Of a DNA stretch of 64,000 nt, positions 16,205 to 27,896 are shown piece after piece; the first letter of the stretch is position 1, and each line of letters begins with the position of its first letter. Source of the stretch: Glandiceps talaboti. Lineage: Eukaryota; Hemichordata; Enteropneusta; Spengelidae. The position numbers and the translations under genes are program-made. The stretch covers positions 17,769,730 to 17,833,729 of the forward strand of contig NC_135557.1 of assembly GCF_964340395.1 (NCBI RefSeq), read 5' to 3'. The notes under the pieces are model-generated. The model did no database searches. It was not told where the DNA came from and saw only the letters and a program-made list of their open reading frames with translations.

Positions 16205-16722
16205 TATTTGCCAAGACAGAAAACGTTTGCTTACTGTAAATTTAATTAACTAATTGATATAGATAGATTGCTCCCATTTGTTAAAACATTAGTATGGTTG
16301 AGTTTACCTTCTTATTTCTTCTCCTGCCAATTACTTGTTTTGAAGCAGAGCACCGCTTACAAATTCATAGCTGCTCGCAAGGTCATTAGAATATAGTTTA
16401 CCTCGTTATAATTATAGACACTTACTTATTTAAAGGTCTGACTATAATGATATTCGTAGACTATCGATTCCATAGGATGGATGTCCTCCTATGTAATATT
16501 ACACCAAGCATAATAGAACATGTATAAAATGAATGATATATATTACTCGTTTGGGATTCCTAAAGGGTTTGGATAACATATTAGGTTTTCCATAGAATAT
16601 GAATTTCATAGCATCATATCATGAATATCTAATATACATCGATAATAGCAATGCTCAAAACATATTGTTTGCCAGAAAGTAATATAGGACATACCACAAA
16701 AACTTTATGATGCTCATTACCC
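16205..16722. other. Unique AT-rich sequence, no recognised feature
   Basis: Only short random open frames are present. Confidence 0.45.
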
Positions 16723-17209
<487 letters not shown>

Positions 17210-18440
17210 AAGGATTATAAAGGATCTGGTTATTGTATTTTGATTTCCATAGAAAATTATTTCATTAAAAATGAATCATAATGTACAGCTTGTTGAAGAC
17301 TTTAATCACATTGAAATATTAGGTATTTTACCAAGATATGTCACAAATATATTTAACTTTTTACAAGATAGGACCTGTTGACGGTTCTAAGATACAACGT
17401 ATGTCACCTTATAGATGTATTTTGTACGTGCAATGGTTTTTTTTTTGCGCATGATGCATCACAATGCACCTTAAGTATACTTTAGAAGGTTTTTGCACGC
17501 GCTTCTGAGGTAACCAGGTGATGTGGGAATGCATAGCGCCCTCTGTAAACTTGAACACAACCTTTTAAATAATGTAAACAAAGAACAGGTTAAAGAGTTC
17601 AGGCGTTTTGGTACCATTGAAAAAGATCATATCCTACTTAAGCAAACTGAAAAGTCATTCTGCGGTGACAAGGTGTAATACAGTTGGATTATCAAGCAAG
17701 CCGAGGTTACCATTCACCTGCCTATACCTCTGCTGACTATAAGTTCAGATGGCAAATTCACGCTACCCATTTTAGCATATTTAGACTTTAATACTGACAG
17801 TACATGATCACTGGCCACTCCAAATAAGCTGTAAATGAAATATGAAAGATGAATATAACCGTCAAGCTGACCACATGATCGTTAACTAGATGTGCTTGCA
17901 ATGACCGCATGAGTCCGCCGTACGTTGTCTGAGATACTTTGCAGCATCACCCCAGGTGTAACTTTCATTTGCTTTATGATAGATTAGCTATCCACATCCA
18001 TTTTATGAATCATCTTCCGAAAACCAAGCTTCTATATAATACCGCGCAGCTATAGCATGCTCTCGACAGCTGAACCAATTCTCGAGTTTCAAGAATGCAC
18101 AACACCTATGAATGAGTGATTGAAACGTCATGTATACTATCTATGCAAATGACTGAACATGACATATCGATGTTAGACATCTTCCTAAGTGGTGACATTA
18201 TATGCAACTCACACTGATACTCATTGCTATTCTTTCCAATCAACGCGTATTGCATGACAATATGTTGACAGATGCAATCTTAAGTCGTGTACAATGTATA
18301 AAGTCTGTGGGTGTTGTAGAACTATATCAATGCATTGTTGAAGTCATTGCCTTCATTAACTGATATCTCGTTAGGTCAAGGAGGAGCGGGTGACACGGTT
18401 TGGTGTATATGTGCATATGTCTGTGTCTGTTTGCACGTAC
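17210..18440. other. Unique sequence, no supported gene
   Basis: No domain or splice-bounded exon was recognised. The plus frame that starts at 18335 runs into the G-tract element and is not credible. Confidence 0.45.
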
Positions 18441-18441
18441 A

Positions 18442-18520
18442 CAGTACCGTAGCCTGCGGGGGGGGGGGGGGGGGGCAAGGGGGCAGCTGCCCCTCCCCCC
18501 TGAGATTTTGGAAAAAAGAA
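18442..18520 (+). mobile_element. hAT-like transposon terminus with G-tract
   Basis: CAGTACCGTAGCCTG (18442-18456) is followed by 18 consecutive G, then CAAGGGGGCAGCTGCCCCTC and CCCCCTGAGATTTTGGAAAA. Elements beginning CAGTGGCGTA followed by G-tracts and a complementary C-tract are typical hAT-superfamily ends in animals. The G-tract and C-tract can pair around CAGCTG. No matching right end and no transposase frame were found downstream, so this is a fragment or a much-eroded copy. Confidence 0.5.
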
Positions 18521-21500
18521 AGAAAAAAAGCTACTTTTTGAATACATAGCGATATTATTAAAATCGTTATTTACGTGACGATTCCTAGCATGCGCGATTT
18601 AAATTGATGGTTCACTATTGACTGTACACTGACTCCTCGCTAATATATATCTTATATCTCTACTGTACGCTGGCTTAACTTTGAATAAAAATGTGTCCAC
18701 TTAAAAATTGTAACTTTTTGCAGCAAATTAAAAGAAGTGCGCACATGCACTGTGCATTTTCCTTGAAAGTCTCCTTCATTCGAAGATAGCAAGTCGCAAT
18801 TATACTGTCAGCGAGTGAAACTCATAAAAAAGACGGAAAAAGTCGTTCAACGTGAGGTCGCCTGTTATGCTGCATGCAGTGACTCCGAAGATGCGCTCGA
18901 TTTTATATTAAAACATTTCATACTGATAAAACGGAAGATCTCTTTTTGGAATATTTGGTGGCCCTGAAAAACTATTAAACTAGGTACGCAGTTTAAGATC
19001 CACTCTTTGAAGATCCACTTTCAATAATTGGTGTGACAAGTGACAAGGAGAACTTTCACTGAGTTCACCCTGGGTTCCGACATAAACGCAGCCATATCAG
19101 TTTTAGGAGTTGGGTAAAGAAAATGATTATTTTGTTGTGTTACTTATTTGAGAAAGCACCATCCATTTTGTACTTTGAATATGACATCTTTTCGGCAACT
19201 ACTTTGAAAGATACATTAGGCCAGAAAAAGTGAAAAAGCTGTTAAACCTACGCATATATTGTTTGTGGTAATGGGCAATATATCCTCATGCGGGCTTCGC
19301 ATTTTTTTCAAAATTAACGATATTTCAATAGTTCATTTTCAATAGTTCATGTAACAATACACATTTGAGTCTATTCCAAATTATATAATGTCTTAAACAG
19401 TGGTTTACTTGGCTCTGCTGATGCATACAAACAAGAATTGAGATTAAATTAAGCTGTTGCATATATCCAATGTACACTAAAACGAATTGAACAAAAGTTT
19501 ACAACCATTGGAGTGGGCTGAGCAGACATTGGGCCATCAAAAGTCTGAAAGTTTTGAAATGTTTTGCTTTGGGATTTTTTGGAGCCAAATTAAACTTCAG
19601 GAGAAGTCATTTACAAAGTGTACATCCTCAAAATATCTTTCAGCTTTGCCACAACAAAATGCACTTCCAGATAATATGTAATGCATAGCATCAATGTTTC
19701 AATTCTGGTATTTTATTACCATATTCAAGCATTGTATGTAAGACTTTAAATCATGTCTATGGTTTGATATTTTATGCATCTAAATGGCCTCCTACGCTGT
19801 CTTTTTTCAGTTATTTTTCACCCTTGGAGTTGTCTCCTTCCAATCAGTAGCAATCAAGATGATAATTGTCTTTCTCCCAAAACAAGATGGAAAGTGTCTG
19901 GCTAAGTACCTCCCTGTATAGGTTGGAGGGAGACATCTCCTTATGCACGTGAAATCCACATTCTGCAATTATTACAACTGTCGGTTGTGTAGTGGGTGCA
20001 CGTACGCATGCATGCATGTATGCACACTTAGTACGTACATACATGTAGGTAGTAGTTAGGTCTAAAGGCATGCAGGTAGTTCCGTGTACATACATGATGT
20101 ATATATGTATTATGTGTAGTACACATTACCACATCTTTGCGTGTACAATCCAAGCTAGTATGTACATGTAGTTATGCATATCGTATGATACACGTGTATT
20201 CATGTGTATCCAAATGTACAGACTTGTATTCAAACGACTCCTTGGTGACAGGATTGACTGTTCGTTAATCTCGTTATGTGCTGTCAGTTTACATCATATA
20301 CCTGTTTCACTGCAAGTATTAAGTCTCTTATCAGATGCATACAAATACTTAGTACACACAACCATTTGGCCTCGACGAATATGTACATATATTACATGTA
20401 TTAAATCGCACAAGTAATCAACGTTTATTTTTATGAAATATTCAGCGGCAACAAAGAGGCGTGTAGCACACAACGGAGAATTCCTGAAGACACGCCATAT
20501 ACTGTACATACATTAACACACCAAGCTTATATATTAGCAATTCAAGTCTGCTTTATATAGGCGATAAAATAGGCACCGTAATAGATGTATCTAAACTACT
20601 AAGTAGAAAGGGCATGCGATCATCCATACAAGATAACTCCAGGGTCATAATCTGCTAGTATTCACCATGTGTTAAAATAAAATTCAAGAAAAGTCACTTT
20701 CATTAATAAACACATTGCTTTATTGTATTTTATTGGAAAATAAACTACCGAAATTGAATATGTAAGTCTTAGATTATTCTTTTTGTTCCGGCTGTGAAAA
20801 ATGAATATAATTTCTTATTTATTAATTTTCCACTCCCAACTATTATAGAAATGAAAACGCAGTGATTATTTCGCAAATATACCACTAGTAACTGAATAAT
20901 ATATAGTTGCTTGTAGCCGTACCATTTTATATTGCAATGGCACGATGTCCTGCATTTTACGTAACATAACATAATAAGTATGGAGGAAGGAGTAATTGGT
21001 GGATATTCAATGAATATTAGTTTGTAATTGAATGAATGAGGAGAGGCAATCTATATTGTTAGTGATGTAAGATATATGATAGTGCTGACGTCACCTGATA
21101 TTATCATTCATTTTGTAAGCATTGAAACTCGACAAAGGCAATACTAATATGGATTTTTTATCTTACAAAAGCTTGTGAAATGGCCCCTTATATTGATTCG
21201 TATTAGTTACATAAACACACACGAGGACATTGAATGGTTCATTGAATGGTTCCAATGTTCCATGAAAATGTGTACACGTATCACACTGCAAATGCACCTG
21301 TTATCGCACCTTGTGAGAAAGTCACATGATAATTTTGTCATTTGCATATTTATACTTTTTTTATCATGTTTATGCTTCAGGAAGAAATTACGAAAATATA
21401 TATCTCCTTCAAACTCATAACAATATTTACATATGTGACGGAATGAGCCGCCACCTCGCAAGATTTGTTTATTACTTTACTTACCCTATAGATTACTGTT

Positions 21501-21523
21501 TACTATGCATTAGAAACATAGCG
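18521..21523. other. 3 kb without recognised gene, possibly the body of the 18.44-kb element
   Basis: Short frames such as 19487-19681 (+), 19844-20095 (-) and 20202-20417 (+) show no recognised domain. No hAT catalytic or dimerisation motif was recognised. A TGACGTCA palindrome lies at 21086-21093. Confidence 0.4.
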
Positions 21524-21920
21524 TGTTATTAGGACAGTTAGTGCTTTTATTACATAGAGTCGGGCCATTTTCGCTATTTCTGGACCAAGCCGGCAGAACT
21601 ACGTCACTTCCGGACAGTTCGTAACATTGTGGTCAGTTTGAGCGGGAAATACCCAGATTTACATGTGGTTTGTAATTGTACGGAGAGTTGAGCGTGAACC
21701 GTCGAGTAGTGCGGACCAGTGTGTTGTAAGGTCCGGTTAGTTGTAGTATGCAGACCGTAGTGTGTAAGGTCTGGTATTACAAACCTGTCAACTGTATTGC
21801 GTTGTTGACGGAGAATAAAGTACGGTTTATCGTTTCATTCGCATCCTGTGGGACGTTAACCCCACGGTGAGGACGCGCTCCGATATAACTCAGCAGCGGG
21901 AGTCAAAGTTAGATTTACAC
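21524..21920 (+). mobile_element. Probable solo LTR (Ty3/gypsy-like)
   Basis: A block of about 380 bp is clearly GC-richer than both flanks and has no open frame. It contains repeated words (GTGTTGTAAGGTCCGGTTAG and GTAGTGTGTAAGGTCTGG), an AATAAA at 21814-21819 followed by GTACGGTTTATCGTTTCATT, and a GC-rich end with a GTGGGACGTTAACCCCAC hairpin. An AATAAA, a short region and a GC-rich terminus are typical of animal gypsy LTRs. TG...CA boundaries are placed approximately, no target-site duplication was verified, and no internal region or second LTR was found. Confidence 0.45.
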
Positions 21921-22407
21921 AGCTCTGTCTATGGCCGATGGTCTGATCGGCTAGGGAATAGATAGCATGCGGCATATTATAAACAATATAGATATGAATA
22001 ATTTGTTATCTGTTCATATACAGAATCACGAATGTGTTATGCAATGTCAATACAATCAGTCATGGTTGATATATATGCTTCTATGTGTATTACATATTAA
22101 ATTATGCATGGATTGATACCACATAATAGGTTTAAATTAATCTGAACTTCTCATACATTATTGATATGGTCACTGTAATCAACGCACATTTTGCCTTAAT
22201 AGTGTATTGATTACATTTAACATATTAACAAACTGAGAGTTTTACAAATTCGACATCTGTTTGCGGGAAGAAGAGCAAGTCAGGAACAATAGGCCACGCG
22301 ACAAAGATATAGACAATATGAGAACTGGATGGCCTCACTGAAACTCAATGCAAAGGGTTTCCAAAAGTTCGGAGGAGTTTTCACCCTGATAACAGAGAAT
22401 CAGGTCA
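21921..22407. other. AT-rich unique sequence, no recognised feature
   Basis: No exon, RNA gene or repeat is supported. Confidence 0.45.
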
Positions 22408-22582
22408 GTACATACATACATACAGACAGACATACATACATACATACATACATACATACATACATACATACATACATACATACATACATACATACATGCA
22501 TACACACATACATACATACATACATACATACATACATACATACATACATACATACATACATACATACAGACAGACAGACAGA
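22408..22582. repeat. (TACA)n array bounded by GACA units
   Basis: TACA for about 150 bases, with GACAGACA near the left end and four GACA units at the right end, plus a TGCATACACA interruption at 22497. Confidence 0.97.
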
Positions 22583-22756
22583 CTAAAAACATACTGAGAA
22601 TCACATAAATAATTTCTTAGAATGAGTTGTTGTGACAGTTAGTATGCTTGCGAGATCAAAACATGAACGTATTAGTCACTGTTATGTACGTTCATGATCA
22701 ATCCACCTTGACGATGTGGACTATATTGATACGTAATGGCTGGGACACAAGACTAG

Positions 22757-22840
22757 GAAACAAAATGACCAGGGGGCAACGGAACTGGGGATAAAAGTCC
22801 GGGGGGGGGGGGTGGCAAAATGTCAGGGGCAACGCGTGTG
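22757..22840. repeat. Short G-rich imperfect duplication
   Basis: Two related words, CAAAATGACCAGGGGGCAAC and CAAAATGTCAGGGGCAAC, flank a 12-G run at 22801-22812. This looks like a two-copy remnant of a G-rich minisatellite. Confidence 0.5.
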
Positions 22841-23494
22841 TGAGTAACAGACCTAGATCGAATAATACAAAACACAAAAAAATATTGGGAATCTTTTATT
22901 CCTGAAGTCCGAATGAAAGTAATGAATGAGTCACATAATATAAGGTTTAGTATAGCTGGACGTCATCTATTCCTTCCAAGATTGACTTACGCATACGTTA
23001 CATATTAGTATTTGCATTTGCTCAGGCTTGGCTTCAATCGAACGTAGCTGTCAATCATAATTAGAAAACAAAAGAATGTATTTTACTTCAACTTAATACT
23101 GCCTTCTATGGCGTTCCATGTACCCAGTTCTACTTATTCTTATAATAGACTCTCCTTTTCACAAAGACAGATTTACAACTGTTAGACACAATTAAGCGAA
23201 TTAAAAGGCTTATACCAACAGAAAAAATGTAATAACGCCTTTCATTTGCACACAAAGGTCATCCAAAAACACACAGACATACAGTGCTATAGATATGGCC
23301 TTGAGATCAGATAATCTAAGATTTACCACTGTGTTTCTGGTATTTTTGTTTATTTTAAACGTAAATTACAAGGCTGACTTCCACAATATTGAGCCTGTAA
23401 ACGGAATATCACTATTAACCATCGATGGGACTAAGGGATGAGCATACACAATTCCTACAAATTGTCTGGCGTTCTGTATGCCTTTGATAATTTC
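22841..23494. other. Unique sequence, no recognised feature
   Basis: Nothing beyond short random open frames. Confidence 0.45.
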
Positions 23495-23599
23495 ACATAC
23501 ATACATACATACATACATACATACATACATACATACATACATACATACATACATACACAAACACATACACACGCACGCTCGAGCGCATGAAGACTCGTT

Positions 23600-23656
<57 letters not shown>
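23495..23656. repeat. (TACA)n then (TA)n microsatellites
   Basis: TACA at 23495-23556, a short CACACG/CGCTCG spacer, then TA at 23602-23656. Confidence 0.96.
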
Positions 23657-23658
<2 letters not shown>

Positions 23659-23742
23659 ATATACAAAAATAAACAGACGATTTTAAGCAGCTTCTTTCAA
23701 ACACACACACATATACGCACAGACACAATTATATATATTTGT

Positions 23743-23864
23743 TCATGCGTGTGTGTGTGTGTGTGCACACAAATACATACATAAATACATACATACATAC
23801 ATACATACATACACACATACACACATACACACACATACACACATACATACATACATACATACAT

Positions 23865-23951
<87 letters not shown>

Positions 23952-23996
23952 TACATACATACATACATACATACATACATACATACATACATACAC
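23743..23996. repeat. Compound (TG)n / (TACA)n / (GACA)n / (TACA)n array
   Basis: A short TG run is followed by TACA with ACAC variants, then about 20 GACA units (23866-23950), then TACA again. The symmetry (TACA-GACA-TACA) fits a GACA variant that expanded inside a TACA array. Confidence 0.97.
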
Positions 23997-24324
23997 TTTG
24001 TACTTCCAATTATCTAGCAGTACAATTTTACAGTGAAATATCACACGTCAAGGTTATACAAATGTTAATGATTTCAAGGAAAAAGAAATGCGTCACGCAT
24101 GTCTTACCACCCGGGTGTTTGTAAATGGTGTTTTTCAAGTGTTTCCTTTGTGTTATGCAGGGGGTGATTTATGCTCTGTTGAACTTGGAAGACAGGAAGG
24201 ACTAAATTAGTTCACTCATTAATTTTACAACATTCAGGGTAAGCGCGGATGACTGTTCGTCATTTCCTTTCTCACAAACGGGACACACGTAATGAAGCAT
24301 TGTACACAATACCAATCGTGCATT

Positions 24325-24704
24325 TTAGGCCAAAAATATATAATTGTTTAGTTCTAGTTAACCTACTCCACCTAGTTTTTCTCGCCGTCCCTAAACATGT
24401 TTTTACATATTCGAGAAAAAAATGATAAAATCGTGAAAATTATGAAGTCTCGCAAAAAATAGTGGATATAGAAACTGACATCAACTTGAAAAGACAATAT
24501 AAAACTGTTCTTCCAATCTGTAATGGCTGTACATCTGATGACGAGAAACCAATAACACAGATGGAAAACAACAGAAAACATAATTACCTGAACTAGACAC
24601 TCATATATGAAAAGAAAATATTAAAAAAAAAATAGGCTACATACCCCACCTACTCTAAAATTGAGCGTAATCGGAACCACGCAAATTATTTTGTTGGCCT
24701 AATA
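24325..24704 (+). mobile_element. Dispersed repeat family R1, copy C (no TA expansion)
   Basis: The most compact copy, about 380 bp from TTTTAGGCCAAAAAT to GTTGGCCTAATA. It shows the R1 core with AGTCTCGCAAAAAATAGTGG, CCAATAACACAG and CTGAACTAGACACTCATATA. Where copies A and B have TA arrays, this copy has only AAAGAAAATATTAAAAAAAA. The ends TTAGGCC and GGCCTAA make a 7-bp terminal inverted repeat, which suggests the intact length is near 380 bp. Confidence 0.75.
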
Positions 24705-25381
24705 GAGGCATAAATTTCCCGTTTCAAGTTAATTGTTATCATTATTTTGGGGTAACAACACAATAATATGATGTTTGACTTATATCATTTTCCTATAGAT
24801 TCCATGTTGGTAATCGTACCTTTCTTAATAGCATTCATATAGCGTGCTGGGTTGCTTCATTGAACTTAATTAGCTTAATTATTCTGTCCACATCACGGCA
24901 TGAACACGTGGTTTATAACAAATGACTTGACACTTGTGAACTGTACAGTAACAAAACCATTGAATATTATGAGTTTACAAATGCTAACAATTTTTTTGTG
25001 TGATTTTAGTGTAAGGTTCAACCTTTACTGGAAATGTAACATAGACTTGCAACAAGAGTTCAGTTTTTTAACTATTCTGTGCATAAGGCGTTGACGCATT
25101 ACATGATATGCTGCAACAAAATTATAATCAGTAAATATTATTTTGTGTGTGAACATTAAGGTTAGATGTAATAACTATTGCAACTGTCATAAGACTGATA
25201 TTTTTGTGTATGAGAAACTCAGTTGTGACACACTCACTAAAAAGAGTAATTTAATTAACATTAATCAGTTAATTGAATCCATATCATATATTATATATAT
25301 TTCTTGTATATTGTGCTACGGACTAACCTGTGTATTTTCTCCTCGACAGGTATAATGAGAATATCTCGTGGAATATGCTGA
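24705..25381. other. Unique AT-rich sequence, no recognised feature
   Basis: Short frames at 24900 and 25143 (+) are unrecognised. Confidence 0.4.
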
Positions 25382-25383
25382 TA

Positions 25384-25458
25384 GGGCCTAAAAAAAATTG
25401 TTTGCTTCCGATTACCTGTCCCCACCTAGCTTTTCACTGCCGACCCTAAACATTTGTT
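25384..25458 (+). mobile_element. Dispersed repeat family R1, truncated copy D
   Basis: GGGCCTAAAAAAAATTGTTTG through CCCCACCTAGCTTTTCACTG to GACCCTAAACA matches the first 75 bp of R1, after which similarity stops. It lies only about 680 bp downstream of copy C in the same orientation. Confidence 0.7.
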
Positions 25459-25916
25459 TGCATTTGCAACTCCCTAAACCTATGTTAACCAATAGGAGCA
25501 GCTGATGATAATACATCCATCAAAAGAGTTTCAAGACTTATTCCAGCTGCGCGCAGTGTGTTTCATATATGCCTTATGTTTCCGTAAAATATTTTGTACT
25601 CTTAGACTCTTTGCTTAACATTTATTGCAAGTTTAAATTATAATGCATCATACATCTAACGTATTTTTTAAAATTTATGTACAATGCACCGTACGTTTCA
25701 ATTAGAAATCTCATACGATTTGTTTGCAGTGATGTATAATCTACTTTGTCAACGTTCTAGTCGACCTAAATAGCAGGAAGGCTTCTCACATGTATTCATC
25801 TTAAATTGTTAAAAGTGATTAATTACTTCATCTAAGTGAGCCGCCGTAACCTTTTGAACCATCTCTTGTCGAAGGTAGGTATATCAATAACATTCCAACC
25901 TTTATGTGTGGTATGT
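25459..25916. other. Unique AT-rich sequence, no recognised feature
   Basis: No exon or repeat could be supported. Confidence 0.4.
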
Positions 25917-26113
25917 GAATGTATGTATGTATGTATGTATGTATGTATGTATGTATGTATGTATGTATGTAGGTAGGTCTATGTATGTATGTATGTATGT
26001 ATGTATGTATGTATGTATGTATGTATGTATGTATGTAGGTAGGTAGGTAGGTAGGTAGGTCTATGTATGTATGTATGTATGTATGTATGTATGTATGTAT
26101 GTATGTATGTATG
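25917..26113. repeat. (TATG)n array with TAGG/TCTA blocks
   Basis: Three TATG runs are separated by (TAGG)nTCTA blocks, with two TAGG units in the first and about six in the second. This is a duplicated higher-order unit with expansion of the TAGG part. Confidence 0.97.
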
Positions 26114-26136
26114 AAAAGCATCAAAATGGTCAACGT

Positions 26137-26201
26137 GAATGAATGAATGAATGAATGAATGAACGAACGAACGAACGAACGAACGAACGAACGAACGAAC
26201 G
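26137..26201. repeat. (GAAT)n-(GAAC)n microsatellite
   Basis: About six GAAT units switch to about ten GAAC units through a single-base motif change. Confidence 0.97.
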
Positions 26202-26340
26202 CAAATATGCTTGCTTATATATGTGTTGAGTGTTTATATTAGAAAGACGTACATATATACATATACATAAATACAGCAGGGCTTCATACATCTGTGTATG
26301 AAGTATATACATATAATATAACATAGTATCAACTAAGATT

Positions 26341-26400
26341 TATATCGCTTTGTATACATATGTATTAAGCACTGTTTACTCCAATGTAGACATATGACAT
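26341..26400 (+). repeat. Dispersed repeat E, copy 1
   Basis: The core words ACATATGTATTAAGCACTGT and TTTACTCCAATGTAGACATA are nearly identical to 39106-39166 (about 85-90% over 60 bp by eye), same orientation. The family and its true length are unknown. Confidence 0.6.
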
Positions 26401-27499
26401 ATACTTATAAATATATCCGAAATGTCGTACAAAACAAAGACAATATTTAATAATCTCAAACTGCTTTGCGGTACAATGATATATTGAAATTTGAAAACAT
26501 CACTGTCCATGACTTGTACAATAAAACCGGGTGCAAAATCGCAATGCCAGCGAAAAACACACTAAACCTCGCAGTGAAACAAAAACGTAGCGTTATTTTG
26601 AAAATTTACAGAGACGATAATTGATATCCTGTGCAACTAGATTTCTTAATAACATGCGTATGCACGTCAAATGATGTTACCCGTCAGCGTTCATTGACAC
26701 CGGATCATTTTATAAGTTGTAACTTGGTTATTTCCGTATCTTTACATTCAAGTTATCTGATAAATACCAATTATCCACAACATTCCTTTTTTGTGTGTCA
26801 ACATCTTCATGCCTTAATTGCTTAGCTTAAGTGGTGACGTAATACTATTTCTTGCTTTTTTTGTATTGCTACATTTTTAAAAGGCCCACATAATTCAATT
26901 TTGTCATATTCTTAATACACATGGCTGCATCATTACGCTTGTAATATTTCAAAGATTATATGTCAAGGAGGAAATGAAAGCTGAAAGTGCTTTCAGAAAA
27001 AAAAAGACGAATCGAAGGATAGAAATGCCGTTGTAATATTTGAAAAGGTCCTGTGATAATTAAGGAAGAAAGTGAATATAATTTCGGGGGTAAATGATGA
27101 CAATAACGTGGCTGTCGTGCATAGTCTGAAAAGGTCACTTCTGTGCATATTGTAAAGTTCACCAAATGTTGACATAAGTTATCGATGACATTAATAACAT
27201 AACGTTGGGATGTCTCCTCTTAGCTTTGGTAACATTGTCTATTATGTAAGTGTACTTTACACAGGGGTCACAATGCCATGATGACCTATTAAGAGACAAT
27301 ATTCGAAAGAGTTAATGTCTTTAGACAGGTATCCACTATCTTCATGCCAAATTAGACCCCCAGCAAATTTAGCATCTTTTTTTTCCACAAATCAAGAAAC
27401 TTTGAGAGGAGGGTCGTAGTATTATTATTTTAAAAATTGACATCTTGAAATATTTTCAAACATTAGCTTGTAGATTTGCAGAGTAACATCGACCGTGTT
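26401..27499. other. Unique AT-rich sequence, no supported gene
   Basis: Minus frames at 26956-27175 are unrecognised. A GC-richer zone begins near 27500. Confidence 0.4.
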
Positions 27500-27896
27500 T
27501 AATCTTGCGAGTGCACTACCGTATACACACCCTGCCTTTCAACTCGTGTCTCTTCGTATGTAGTTCCGTTTGATACGAGGTACATGTACGTACCTTATAT
27601 CGATAAGCTAGGGGGTACACTAATGACGTCACCATGCCACCACAGGTTGCGAGAGAGGTTTCCTAGCGACACTCGTGTATAAGGCTTCGCGTTCTCTAGC
27701 AACACCGTCCACTATTTGGAGCTCGCGGAATACTCAAAGGAGTTCCTTCTCAACGGATTTACACGACGTTTTTTCACCGACAGTAATCATGAAACATTTA
27801 CATCCGAAACATTCCCACGATCAGTAATATTTGTGGTCTTTTTAATCCGTTTCCACGGAACGTTGATCACTGCATCTTGCATGGAACGATATGGTG
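27500..27896 (+). promoter_or_regulatory. Candidate promoter and 5' exon
   Basis: This block is GC-richer than its surroundings. It carries TGACGTCA (27624-27631, a CRE/ATF palindrome), a TATAAGGC box near 27679, and GTTTCCTAGCGAC / CTCTAGCAAC words. Downstream sequence stays open on the + strand and meets an excellent donor, GGTG|GTAAGTGC, at 27897. It could be an untranslated first exon of the receptor gene whose signal-peptide exon starts at 39522; that exon has its own acceptor, so an upstream non-coding exon must exist. Linking the two is inference. The 105-codon frame through the donor (27716-28033) is not recognised. Confidence 0.3.

Noticed and set aside
15632-16253. Open frames of up to 205 codons made of repeated MYVC / YIHT
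   Set aside because: They are translations of the TATG array on both strands. The tetranucleotide reads open in all frames, so length is not evidence of coding.
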